The translations under genes were made by a program, and so were the position numbers. The notes beneath the pieces were generated by a model, which saw nothing but the letters and a program-made list of their open reading frames with translations, ran no database searches and had not been told where the DNA came from. From Streptomyces sp. 7-21 (GTDB lineage Bacteria > Actinomycetota > Actinomycetes > Streptomycetales > Streptomycetaceae), in NCBI RefSeq assembly GCF_016741785.1, contig NZ_JAERRL010000006.1, forward strand, positions 248,001-312,000: a DNA stretch of 64,000 nucleotides. Direction: 5' to 3'. Of this stretch, positions 43,749 through 52,211 are shown piece by piece (position 1 is the stretch's first letter; each line of letters starts with the position of its first letter).

Positions 43749-45770
43749 TCACGACGCGGCGGCCTCCTTGGCCGCCGCGTCGATGGCAGCCAGCGAGCGG
43801 CGGACCTGGTTCCGGTCCGTCGTGTACCAGAAATCCGGCATCGACGCGCGCAGGAAACCGCCGTACCGGGCCCGGGCCAGCCTCGGATCCAGTACGGCGA
43901 CGACACCCCGGTCGCCCGTGGCCCGCACCAGCCGCCCGGCCCCCTGGGCCATCAGCAGCGCGGCGTGCGTCGCGGCTACCGCCATGAAACCGTTGCCTCC
44001 CGCTTGTTCCACCGCCCGCTGCCGTGCGCTCAGCAGCGGATCGTCCGGCCGCGGAAACGGGATGCGGTCCATCACCACGAGCTGGCAGCTGGGCCCTGGC
44101 ACGTCCACGCCCTGCCAGAGCGACAGCGTGCCGAACAGGCAGGTGGGGGCGTCGGCCGCGAAGGCACGGATCAGCTCTCCGAGCGTCTCCTCCCCCTGCA
44201 GCAGAATCGGGAAATCCAGCCGCCCGCGCAGCTCCTCGGCAGCGGCCTGCGCGGCGCGCATCGAGGAGAACAGCCCGAGCGTCCGCCCGCCCGCCGCGCC
44301 GATCAGCTCCGCCAGCTCGTCCAGCATGTCGGCTCTGCCGCCTTCCCGGCCAGGCGGCGAGAGGTGCTGGGCCACGTACAGGATGCCCTGCTTGCGGTAG
44401 TCGAACGGCGAGCCGACGTCGAGGCCGCGCCACTCGGGGTTCCCCTCGCCGTGTTCCCCCTCAGCGGCCAGCCCCAGCGAGGCGCCGACGCCGTTGAAGT
44501 CGCCGCCGAGCTTCAGCGTGGCAGAGGTGAGAATCACCGAGCGGCCGGTGAACAGCTTCTCCCGCAGCAGCCCGGACACCGTCAGCGGGGCCACGCGCAG
44601 CGAGGTGCCGTACCGGTCGTGCCGCTCCAGCCAGACCACGTCATGCTCGGAGCCCGCGACGACGCGCTCGGTCACCTCCTGCACGGTCTCCGCCGAGGCC
44701 AGCGCCTGCCGCCGCACGGCGTCCTCGTCCGGCACGCTCTGGTCCCGCACGCGCCCCAGCGCCGAGATCACCTCACGCGCCGCGTCCCGCAGCGCCGTCA
44801 GCGCGTAGCCCAGGTCCTCCGGCAGCTCCTCCAGGCGGCCCGGATCAGCCAGCTCCAGCAGCCGTTCGAACGTCTCGGCAGCCGTCTGGAACCGGTCGGC
44901 CGTCTTGTCGTCCACGAGCTTGGCGGCGCGCCGCACGGCCCGGTTCACGGCGCCGGGTGACAGCTCGCCCGTCGCCACGCCGGTGACCCGGGAAACCAGT
45001 TCGTGCGCCTCGTCGATGATCAGGACATCGTGCTCCGGGAGCACGGGGGCGCCTTCGATCGCGTCGATGGCGAGCAGCGCGTGGTTGGTGACGACGACCT
45101 CGGCGAGCTTGGCCCGCTCACGGGCCGCCTCCGCGAAACACTCCGCACCGTACGGGCACCGCGAGGCGCCGAGGCACTCGCGCGAGGAGACGGACACCTG
45201 CCTCCAGGCACGGTCGGAGACGCCGGGCGACAGCTCGTCCCGGTCGCCCGTCTCGGTCTCCTGGGACCAGTCCCGCAGCCGCAGCAGGTCCTTGCCCAGC
45301 TTGCTGCTCGCGCCCCCGCCCGGCCGCTGTTCCACGGCCTCGAACGGGTCGAACAGCCCCTGCTCATCGTCCTGCGGCACCCCCTCGTGCAGCCGGTGCA
45401 GGCACAGGTAGTTGGAGCGGCCCTTCAGCGTGGCGAACTCCGGGCGCCGGCGCAGCAGCGGACGCAGCGCCCGCACCGTCCGCGGCAGGTCCCGCTCGGT
45501 GAGCTGCCGCTGCAGCGCCAGCGTCGCCGTGGCCACCACCACCCGGTCGCCCTGCGCGAGGGCAGGGACGAGATATCCCAGGGACTTGCCGGTGCCGGTG
45601 CCGGCCTGGACCAGCAGGTGGGTTCCGCTCTCGATCGCCTCGGCGACGGCCTCGGCCATGGCGACCTGGCCCGGCCGCTCGCTTCCGTTGATGTCCGCCA
45701 CCGCGGCGCGGAGCAGCTCGGCCAGCCCGGGGCGGGACGGCGGGGATGTCCCCGCGGATGTGTCCGTCAT
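43749..45770 (-). CDS. dinG: DinG/XPD-like iron-sulfur DNA helicase
   Basis: 673 aa. 5'-3' superfamily 2 helicase of the XPD/DinG type. Walker A AGTGTGKS at 56-63, DEAH in VLIIDEAHELV, and motif VI in AQGAGRLVRATGDRG. The four cluster cysteines are present: C123 (NYLCLH) and C199, C205, C211 (ECLGASRCPYGAEC). Typical of actinobacterial DinG-like proteins near lexA. No SOS box is visible upstream. It follows the siderophore operon on the same strand after only 48 bases, so some read-through is possible. Confidence 0.92.
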   Translation of the reverse strand: MTDTSAGTSPPSRPGLAELLRAAVADINGSERPGQVAMAEAVAEAIESGTHLLVQAGTGTGKSLGYLVPALAQGDRVVVATATLALQRQLTERDLPRTVRALRPLLRRRPEFATLKGRSNYLCLHRLHEGVPQDDEQGLFDPFEAVEQRPGGGASSKLGKDLLRLRDWSQETETGDRDELSPGVSDRAWRQVSVSSRECLGASRCPYGAECFAEAARERAKLAEVVVTNHALLAIDAIEGAPVLPEHDVLIIDEAHELVSRVTGVATGELSPGAVNRAVRRAAKLVDDKTADRFQTAAETFERLLELADPGRLEELPEDLGYALTALRDAAREVISALGRVRDQSVPDEDAVRRQALASAETVQEVTERVVAGSEHDVVWLERHDRYGTSLRVAPLTVSGLLREKLFTGRSVILTSATLKLGGDFNGVGASLGLAAEGEHGEGNPEWRGLDVGSPFDYRKQGILYVAQHLSPPGREGGRADMLDELAELIGAAGGRTLGLFSSMRAAQAAAEELRGRLDFPILLQGEETLGELIRAFAADAPTCLFGTLSLWQGVDVPGPSCQLVVMDRIPFPRPDDPLLSARQRAVEQAGGNGFMAVAATHAALLMAQGAGRLVRATGDRGVVAVLDPRLARARYGGFLRASMPDFWYTTDRNQVRRSLAAIDAAAKEAAAS
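43754..43780. terminator. Perfect 11-bp hairpin at the lexA 3' side
   Basis: Arms ACGCGGCGGCC and GGCCGCCGCGT with a TCCTT loop, 23 bases after the lexA stop. It lies inside the last codons of dinG (Ala/Lys-rich end), so the dinG tail doubles as the lexA terminator. Confidence 0.55.
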
Positions 45771-45818
45771 AGGGGAGTCACCTTACGCGGCGGCTGTGAC
45801 ATTCGTCGTCCCGGCGGG

Positions 45819-47561
45819 TCAGGGACCGTACAGCGGGTTGGGCACCGTGCCGTGGATGGCCGCGTGGGGGCGCTCCGAGCGGTCGCGGTAGCCGTCGAGG
45901 TGGAGCCGGTTGCGGTTCAGGCACAGCCGCTGGATGCGCGGCGTGAGCAGGTCGTACGTCTCAAAGCGGTGTTTCAGCTCGGGGAACCGCCGCTGGTAGC
46001 GCAGGATCTCCTCCCGCACCAGCGACCAGAACGCCTGCTCCGGCACGCCCAGGTGCGCCGCGCACAGCGGCGCCAGGTACCGGAAGACTCCGACGAACAG
46101 CCCGGAGTGCAGGAACTGCGTGAGATACCCCGGGTGTTCGCGCAGCAGCACCCGGTCCACCTGCTCGGGCACGCCGGAGGTTTCCGGCAGCGTCTCTGAG
46201 CTGAGGTTGACGTCGTCGACGAAGTCCTTCACGGCCAGCCGCACCGGGACGTCCCGCTCGTCGAAGACGACGATGGCGTTCTCACCGTGCGGCGAGAACA
46301 CGGTGCCGTACCGGTACAGGAAGTGCAGCAGCGGCGGAAGAAGGGCATCCATCAGCCGCCGCAGCCAGTCGGTGGCGGGCAGCCCCGAGCGCGCGACCAG
46401 TTCGGCCACGAACGACTGCCCGTCCTCGTCGGTGTACAGCAGCGCCGCCAGCGTCCGCGCCCGCTCCCCCGGATCGAGGTGCGGGCCGACCGGCTCCCGC
46501 CAGATGCAGCCCAGCAGCTCCCGGTACTGGTACGGCACGGTGCGCAGCCGGTCGTACAGCGGATGCTCGACGGTCACGGACGCCGTCTCCCCGAGCAGGA
46601 TGACACGGGTGGTCTCCGTGAGGAACGGGTCGGCGTCGCGCAGCCCGTGGATCCACGCGGTGACCGCCGGTGCCGCCTCCGTGCGCTCGGTCGGCAGGCC
46701 GCGCCAGACCAGCGTGTTGAGGATGGACAGCGGCAGCTTGACGGTGCGGGCGTTCGGGCGGGTGACATTGAGGAAGGTCCGGATGGACTGCTGCGGCAGC
46801 CGCAGGTCTCCGTCCGTGGGAAGCGGGATGATCTGCCCGGCGGCGACCTGCGGCGCGTACAGCAGCCGGATGGCCTCGTCCCACTGCCAGGGGTGGACCG
46901 GCAGCCACAGGTACGCCGCGGGGTCGCCGCCCGTCGCGGCCACGGCCCGCCGGAACTCCTCCCGTACGGTCTCCGACAGCTCCTCGGCGTACAGCCGCTC
47001 CGGGGAGGCCAGCGCGGGCGTGCCGCGGTAGCGGGCGAGGCCCCGGTGAACGGCGAGCCACGGCAGCGGGCGGGCCGTGGCCTGCTCGGGCGCCCAGCGC
47101 TCGGTGTCGGAGGCGGAGAAGCCCAGCCGCCCCTTGTTGGCGACAAGCCACGGGTGCCCCGTCTGCCGGCCCTCCAGCTCCCCGTAGCTCAGCTCGGCCA
47201 GTTCGCCGACGCTCAGGGCGTTCTCCGCCAGCACGACGTCCGCGCTCAGCGTGGCGGTCAGCTCCCGGATGAGGTGGCCGGTGGTGTCCCCGGCCAGCCC
47301 TAGCGTCTCGTGGGCACGGGCGAGGAACTCCAGCGGATCCGCGTCGGGCGTCAGGGATTCCGGGTCCACCCGCCAGTCACCGTAGGCGCCGCGGCGGGCG
47401 CGGAAGCGGTAGGTCAGGCCACGGGCCACGGGGAGCCGGTAGGCATCGGCGGGCGGGCCGTCCGGAAGCGGCTCGACGATGCCCTCGTAGGCGAACTCGC
47501 CGAGCATCTTGGCGAACAGTGCGCGGCCGGCACGCTGCCACGCCTTCGTGGGTGCCGTCAT
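45819..47561 (-). CDS. IucA/IucC-family NIS siderophore synthetase (final condensation type)
   Basis: 580 aa. ATP-dependent condensation of a carboxylate with an amine or hydroxamate, without a peptide synthetase. The family ATP-binding blocks are visible: GHPWLVANKGRLGFS, WLPVHPWQWDEA, the RTFLNV-x-R region (QQSIRTFLNVTRPN), VFSPHGENAIVVFDERD and VKDFVDDVNL. It resembles the DesD/IucC group. The ATG overlaps the stop of the acetyltransferase gene by 4 bases. It is the last gene of a three-gene operon. Confidence 0.9.
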   Translation of the reverse strand: MTAPTKAWQRAGRALFAKMLGEFAYEGIVEPLPDGPPADAYRLPVARGLTYRFRARRGAYGDWRVDPESLTPDADPLEFLARAHETLGLAGDTTGHLIRELTATLSADVVLAENALSVGELAELSYGELEGRQTGHPWLVANKGRLGFSASDTERWAPEQATARPLPWLAVHRGLARYRGTPALASPERLYAEELSETVREEFRRAVAATGGDPAAYLWLPVHPWQWDEAIRLLYAPQVAAGQIIPLPTDGDLRLPQQSIRTFLNVTRPNARTVKLPLSILNTLVWRGLPTERTEAAPAVTAWIHGLRDADPFLTETTRVILLGETASVTVEHPLYDRLRTVPYQYRELLGCIWREPVGPHLDPGERARTLAALLYTDEDGQSFVAELVARSGLPATDWLRRLMDALLPPLLHFLYRYGTVFSPHGENAIVVFDERDVPVRLAVKDFVDDVNLSSETLPETSGVPEQVDRVLLREHPGYLTQFLHSGLFVGVFRYLAPLCAAHLGVPEQAFWSLVREEILRYQRRFPELKHRFETYDLLTPRIQRLCLNRNRLHLDGYRDRSERPHAAIHGTVPNPLYGP

Positions 47562-48193
47562 GGGATGCGGTCTCCTGGATCGGTACGGGCACGGGTGGGC
47601 TGCTCCGCCGCGGCAGGGCCGCCCGGCACGGGGTCCTCGCGCCGCCTGAGCATGATCGCGGCGCGCTTGTCCGGCAGGTCGGCCTCGGCGACCTGCCGGA
47701 ATCCGGCGGCGTGGAAGACCGCGAGGGAGCGGGTGTTGCGCACGTCGGGCTCGGCGACGAGGCGGCGGCAGCGCGGGCGGTGGCGCAGCACCAGGCCGCA
47801 GACGGCGCGCAGCAGCACCGTCCCCAGCCCTCGCCCCCGGTCGGCGGCGCTGCCGATGAGCAGGTGCAGCCCGGTATCGTGCGGCCGGGCCGGGTAGGCC
47901 TCCGCGACGGGATCGAGGTCGGCGCGGTAGATCTCCCAGTAGCTCACCGGGCGGCCGTCGAGCAGCCCGAGGCAGGGCACGCTGCGGCCGTCGCCTTCCA
48001 GCTGCGGCCGCACGTGCGCGGCGGTGCGCTCCGGCGGCCCGGCCAGCGACCAGAAGGCGTCGACGTCGGGGTCGTTCATCCAGCGGACCAGCAGCGGCAG
48101 GTCGTCCGGGAGCCGCACGGGACGGAGGCGAAAGCTTCCTGCCGGTGTGGGCGCCGCCCCCCAGGAAGCGACGCCGTCGAGCGGATCGGGCAC
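47558..48193 (-). CDS. Siderophore-type acetyltransferase (GNAT, AlcB/IucB-like)
   Basis: 211 aa. The GNAT fold has the acetyl-CoA loop DRGRGLGTVLLRAV and the AlcB-like blocks LVRWMNDPDVDAFW, YWEIYRADLDP and GLHLLIG. The conserved Trp/Asp start of the domain and FHAAGFRQ end match N-hydroxylysine- or hydroxycadaverine-acylating enzymes of hydroxamate siderophore pathways. It is encoded between the two NIS synthetases with 4-base and 8-base junctions, so it should acylate a shared intermediate. Confidence 0.87.
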   Translation of the reverse strand: MPDPLDGVASWGAAPTPAGSFRLRPVRLPDDLPLLVRWMNDPDVDAFWSLAGPPERTAAHVRPQLEGDGRSVPCLGLLDGRPVSYWEIYRADLDPVAEAYPARPHDTGLHLLIGSAADRGRGLGTVLLRAVCGLVLRHRPRCRRLVAEPDVRNTRSLAVFHAAGFRQVAEADLPDKRAAIMLRRREDPVPGGPAAAEQPTRARTDPGDRIP

Positions 48194-48201
48194 GGCTGCG
48201 C

Positions 48202-50130
48202 TCAGCTCTCTCGGTTCTCTGCCAGCGGGTTGGGGATGGTGACGTAGACGGACTGGCCGTCGACGGGGCCGGTCAGCTCGTCCAGGCCGCGCAGCCGGGT
48301 GAGGAGATTGGCCTTGCAGCTGAGCGTTTCCCGCTCCAGCAGCAGCTCAGCGGCCGGGGAGACCACCCGGTCCCGGCGCGTCACCTGCCGCTCAAGGAAG
48401 CGGCGGGCGGCGGCGAGCAGCACCCGTTCCGGGGCGAGCCGCTGGGAGCCGAGCGCGCCGATGAGCCCGAGCACGTTGTTGATGCCGAGGTAGTAGGCCA
48501 GGCGCTCGGTGGCCACCTCGTCGGCGACGAACGTGTCCGAGGCGCGGCCGATGCCCGGCAGCCAGCGCTCCAGCGAAGCGCGGCGCGACTGCCGGAAGTA
48601 GAAGCCCTGGTTGTCCCGGTACCGGCCACCGCACGGCCAGCCCTGGCCGTCCAGCAGCACCAGCGTGTTCTGCTGGTGCGCCTCCAGAGCGACGCCCGCC
48701 TCGGCGTCCAGCCACAGCACGGGGCTGACGACGGTCCGCAGGTAGCGCAGCAGCCACTCGGTGGCGGTGGCGGGCACCCCGCGGCCGGTGCGGCGCGCCA
48801 GCCCGGTGATGATGCCCGCGAGGCGGGAACGCAGCACCCCCTCCGGCTGGTTGGGCCAGGGCCGCGGGGAGAGCAGCCCGGCCACGCAGACGGCGTCCTC
48901 GCCCGGGGCGAACGGGTTGTGCCGCACCACGACGTCCAGGCCGGGCACGGGCCGCCCGTCACGGTCGTTCACCGCCAGCCAGGCGGGGTCGCGCACGATG
49001 TCGAACCCGCGCCCCTCGTCACACGCCGCGCGCCACCGGGCGCCGAGGCCCGACTCCAGCAGCCGGTGAACCTCAACGCCCCGGTGCAGCTCCTTGCGGA
49101 GGTTCTCCCGCCGGGAGTTGGTGATCCGCACCCCCAGCGAGAGCTTCAGCATGGCCGGAGCACCGGGCTGGTAGACCGTGCGGACGGAGCTGGTGGGGTA
49201 CCACAGGCCGCCGTGTTCGCCGAGGTCGGTCAGCAGCCCGGCCGCGCGCAGCGCGGCGACGCCGGGCCGGTGCACCAGGTCGCGCGCCTGCCAGGGGTGC
49301 AGGGGAAGCGGCACGGCGTCGTCCGGCAGGCCCGGCAGGGCGCGGGCACCCCCGGCGAGCCGGAGCGCGAGGTCGCGGGCGGACTGTACGGCGCCGTGTT
49401 CGGTCCAGGCGGAGTCGGTGACGGCGAGCGAGCGGTCGACGGCGAACCAGTGGAGCCGGAAGGCCCCCCGGAGTTCGGGCGAGCAGCGCACGGCCTCGGT
49501 GCCCGCGAACCCTTCCCGGCTCTTGGGCGCAGGGTGCATCGGGTGTCCCAGGACGAGGGACTGCTCGGCGTCGAGGAACGGGTCTCCGGCTACCGCGGGT
49601 TCCGGCTGCGCCCGGCGGGCGGCGAGGAAGGCGGCCGTGCGCTGCACGGAGTCGGCCACCCGCCCTACCAGCGCCGTGACGTGTTCCGGGCCGGCCCCGG
49701 ACTCCCGGCCGAGCAGCGCGGCCAGCGTGACGGCGTCGAGCGGCCGGGCGGTGGCCCCGTGGAGCCGGGGCGGCCCGAAGCGGTGCAGGCCCGTGGCCGA
49801 CCAGTAGCGGACCGGCACCCGCAGCGTGGCTTCCGACTCCCGCAGCGGCAGGCGCAGTTCGCGTTCCGGGCCGGCTGTGGGACGGGTCTCGCGCACCCAG
49901 CAGCGCAGCAGGCACTCCGAGGCGACGGCGTCCGCGGCCCGGGCGGGGTCACGGTGCTCGGCGGGGTCGGCCTCCGCGGCGGCCCCGGCGCTCGTGGGCG
50001 TGCGCTGCTCCGGCAGCGCGGCGTCGGCGAGAATGGCCCCCGGGGTGCGTGGGTGTGCCGTCATCCCTGTGCGGCGCGCGGACGCGAAAGCGGCCGCGGC
50101 GCCTCCCTCCTTCGTCGCGTCGCGCGTCAC
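48202..50130 (-). CDS. IucA/IucC-family NIS siderophore synthetase (first gene of the operon)
   Basis: 642 aa from the GTG at 50130; an ATG at 50064 gives 620 aa and leaves room for the promoter, so the start is uncertain. The first 65 residues are Ala/Pro-rich and variable. Conserved blocks follow: LVLGHPMHPAPKSREGF, PLHPWQARDLV, SSVRTVYQPGAPAMLKLSL (with ITNSRREN), VALEAHQQNTLVLLDGQG and RDNQGFYFRQS. The HPMHP-type ATP site is intact. A TTACT...AGTAA palindrome sits just upstream. Confidence 0.9.
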   Translation of the reverse strand: MTRDATKEGGAAAAFASARRTGMTAHPRTPGAILADAALPEQRTPTSAGAAAEADPAEHRDPARAADAVASECLLRCWVRETRPTAGPERELRLPLRESEATLRVPVRYWSATGLHRFGPPRLHGATARPLDAVTLAALLGRESGAGPEHVTALVGRVADSVQRTAAFLAARRAQPEPAVAGDPFLDAEQSLVLGHPMHPAPKSREGFAGTEAVRCSPELRGAFRLHWFAVDRSLAVTDSAWTEHGAVQSARDLALRLAGGARALPGLPDDAVPLPLHPWQARDLVHRPGVAALRAAGLLTDLGEHGGLWYPTSSVRTVYQPGAPAMLKLSLGVRITNSRRENLRKELHRGVEVHRLLESGLGARWRAACDEGRGFDIVRDPAWLAVNDRDGRPVPGLDVVVRHNPFAPGEDAVCVAGLLSPRPWPNQPEGVLRSRLAGIITGLARRTGRGVPATATEWLLRYLRTVVSPVLWLDAEAGVALEAHQQNTLVLLDGQGWPCGGRYRDNQGFYFRQSRRASLERWLPGIGRASDTFVADEVATERLAYYLGINNVLGLIGALGSQRLAPERVLLAAARRFLERQVTRRDRVVSPAAELLLERETLSCKANLLTRLRGLDELTGPVDGQSVYVTIPNPLAENRES

Positions 50131-50151
50131 CTCGCGGGTGCCGCTGGGGCA

Positions 50152-50169
50152 TTACTCCGCTCGTAGTAA
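50152..50169. promoter_or_regulatory. 18-bp palindrome at the siderophore operon promoter
   Basis: TTACTCCGCTCGTAGTAA: half-sites match at 7 of 8 positions about a central CT. It is 22 bases upstream of the first gene. It does not resemble the actinobacterial iron box (TTAGGTTAGGCTcaCCTAA type), so another regulator is suggested. Confidence 0.5.
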
Positions 50170-50371
50170 CGACCGGACCGGCGCGGGATCACGGCCTGCG
50201 GCAAGATCGTTGGCGCCCGGCGGAACCGAGGACCCGGCTGCGCCCGTCCAGTAGGTCACCGGCATAGTGGAGGGCGCCTCAGGCAGCGCCGGAGGTGGAT
50301 GCCGGCAGCAACTGACATCGAGCCGACATCAAGAGAACGTGACGAACACGGCATACAGGGGGAGTTCACCC

Positions 50372-51601
50372 ATGTCATCGATAGGCAGGCGGCCGCGCCG
50401 CCGAGCCGCTCTGGCTGCCACAGCGATGGCGGCGTGCCTCGCGATCACCGCCACCGCCTGCAACGGTGATGAGGAGTCCGAAACCGACGCCCGCCCGACC
50501 GAGGACGCCCCGGCGGACGACGGCTCGCAGGGGGGCAGCGACGCGCTCCAGGACATCCTGGACAACCTGCCGTTCGACATCAACGTCGATGAGTGGATCG
50601 ACGGCGGCTGGCAGGACTGGGACACCGACCGCTGGCTGCGGGAGATCGGGCAGTTCCTCAACCCCATCATCGAGGGGCTGTGGGACCAGGACCGCATGGA
50701 GGAGGCCGAGGACCCGGACGTCTCGATCGACGAGGACGACATCGAGGAGGGCGGCGACCAGCCGGCGGCGGACAACCCGGACGACGACCGGGGCGTCACG
50801 GACGCCGAGCCGGAGGCGATCGACGCCGTCCAGGCCGGCGCCCCGTACAGCGGCAGCCAGCCCCCGGTGGGCAAGGTGTTCTTCGACAGCCCGGAGGGCC
50901 CGATGGTCTGCTCCGGCACCGTCGTGAGCGACCCCAACGCTCCCGGCCAGTCGAATCTGGTCGCCACCGCGGGCCACTGCGTGCACGCGGGCGCCGAGGG
51001 CGGCTGGTACCGCAACATCGTGTTCGTGCCGTACTACAACGACGGCGGGCTGAGCGCCGAGGAGTCGTACCAGGCGCCCCTGGAGGAGATCGCCCCCTAC
51101 GGTGCCTGGTGGGCCGAGTACGTCGCGACCACGGACTACTGGATCTCGAACGGCTCGGAGATCGGCGGCGATGGCGCCCACGGTGACTTCGCCATCATGT
51201 CGGTCGTCCCCGAGGACGGCAGCGGCCAGTCCCTGGAGGAGCGCGTCGGCGGCGCGGTCGACATCAACTTCGACACCCCGGCGGTCTCCGGCCTCGGCGA
51301 GACCACGCTGTACGGCTACCCGGCCGCTCCGCCGTACGACGGCGAGACGCTGTACACCTGCAACGCTACGCCCTCGCGGCTGTCGTTCGACGCGAGCATG
51401 CCGGTGATGTACTGGGCCGGCTGCACCATGACCGGCGGCGCCTCCGGAGGCGCGTGGCTGCGGCAGGGTGACAGCGGTGAACCGGAGCTGATCTCGGTGA
51501 ACTCCCTCGGCACGATCGAGCCGCGCTGGATGGCCGGCCCGCGGCTGGAGGACGAGGCCCGCGAGGTCTTCGAGTACGTGAGCGAGGAGGCGGCGGGCTG
51601 A
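50372..51601 (+). CDS. Secreted or lipoprotein trypsin-like serine protease
   Basis: 409 aa from the ATG at 50372, behind GGGGGAG. The signal peptide (about 1-29; RRPRRR then ALAATAMAACLAITATA) ends before C30, a likely lipobox Cys with an atypical -3 residue. A long acidic region (about 31-165; many D/E) follows. The chymotrypsin-fold triad is H202 (TAGHCV), D272 (GDFAIM) and S358 (GGASGGAW), with cysteines paired around it. The acidic linker probably spans the cell wall. It is divergent from the siderophore operon. The substrate is unknown. Confidence 0.88.
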   Translation: MSSIGRRPRRRAALAATAMAACLAITATACNGDEESETDARPTEDAPADDGSQGGSDALQDILDNLPFDINVDEWIDGGWQDWDTDRWLREIGQFLNPIIEGLWDQDRMEEAEDPDVSIDEDDIEEGGDQPAADNPDDDRGVTDAEPEAIDAVQAGAPYSGSQPPVGKVFFDSPEGPMVCSGTVVSDPNAPGQSNLVATAGHCVHAGAEGGWYRNIVFVPYYNDGGLSAEESYQAPLEEIAPYGAWWAEYVATTDYWISNGSEIGGDGAHGDFAIMSVVPEDGSGQSLEERVGGAVDINFDTPAVSGLGETTLYGYPAAPPYDGETLYTCNATPSRLSFDASMPVMYWAGCTMTGGASGGAWLRQGDSGEPELISVNSLGTIEPRWMAGPRLEDEAREVFEYVSEEAAG

Positions 51602-51627
51602 CGGCGGCTCGCACGCCCTGCCACGAC

Positions 51628-51665
51628 GCGCAGGGCCGGCACCCGAGCGGGTGCCGGCCCTGCGC
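51628..51665. terminator. Strong bidirectional terminator
   Basis: An 18-bp perfect stem with a 2-base loop (left arm core CAGGGCCGGCACCCG), midway between the protease stop and the panD stop, which face each other. Confidence 0.82.
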
Positions 51666-51689
51666 CGTTGCTGGCGTGCGCCCCGGGGA

Positions 51690-52112
51690 TCAGCCGGCCG
51701 GGGCGGCCAACGGGGGCCGGGCCGTGTCGCTCCCGGGCACCGGGGCGGCCGGGTCGTCGCCGCGCGCGACGATGCGGTTGTGCTTGTCAACGTGCACGAC
51801 GCGCGGCCGCATCGTTCGCGCCTCGGCGTCATCGACCTGGGCGTAGCTGATGAGTATGACGAGGTCGCCCGGCTTGACGAGGTGGGCGGCCGCGCCGTTG
51901 ATCCCGATCACGCCGGAGCCGCGCTCTCCCTCGATGACGTAGGTCTCCAGGCGGTTGCCGTTGTCGATGTCGACGATGTGGACCAGCTCGCCCGGGAGCA
52001 GGTCCGCGGCGTCCATCAGCTCGGCGTCCACCGTCACCGAGCCCACGTAGTGCAGGTTGGACTCCGTGACGGTGGCACGGTGGATCTTCGACTTGAACAT
52101 GGTGCGCAGCAC
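51690..52112 (-). CDS. panD: Aspartate 1-decarboxylase
   Basis: 140 aa. It makes beta-alanine for pantothenate and coenzyme A. The precursor cleaves itself between G24 and S25 (YVGSVTVD), leaving a pyruvoyl cofactor on S25. K9 and Y58 (ETYVIEG) are at the usual active-site places. The C-terminal 20 residues (Pro/Ala-rich) exceed the typical length. It is not next to panB or panC here. There is a 90-base gap to the hflX stop side, on the same strand. Confidence 0.95.
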   Translation of the reverse strand: MLRTMFKSKIHRATVTESNLHYVGSVTVDAELMDAADLLPGELVHIVDIDNGNRLETYVIEGERGSGVIGINGAAAHLVKPGDLVILISYAQVDDAEARTMRPRVVHVDKHNRIVARGDDPAAPVPGSDTARPPLAAPAG

Positions 52113-52211
52113 GGTGCACGTCTCCTGTTTCGCGCTCGGTCGCGTTCTCCGGCGAGATACGCGCCATCCGCCTCATGCTACTTCGGCGCCCCGGCGGCCG
52201 GGGCGGCCCGG

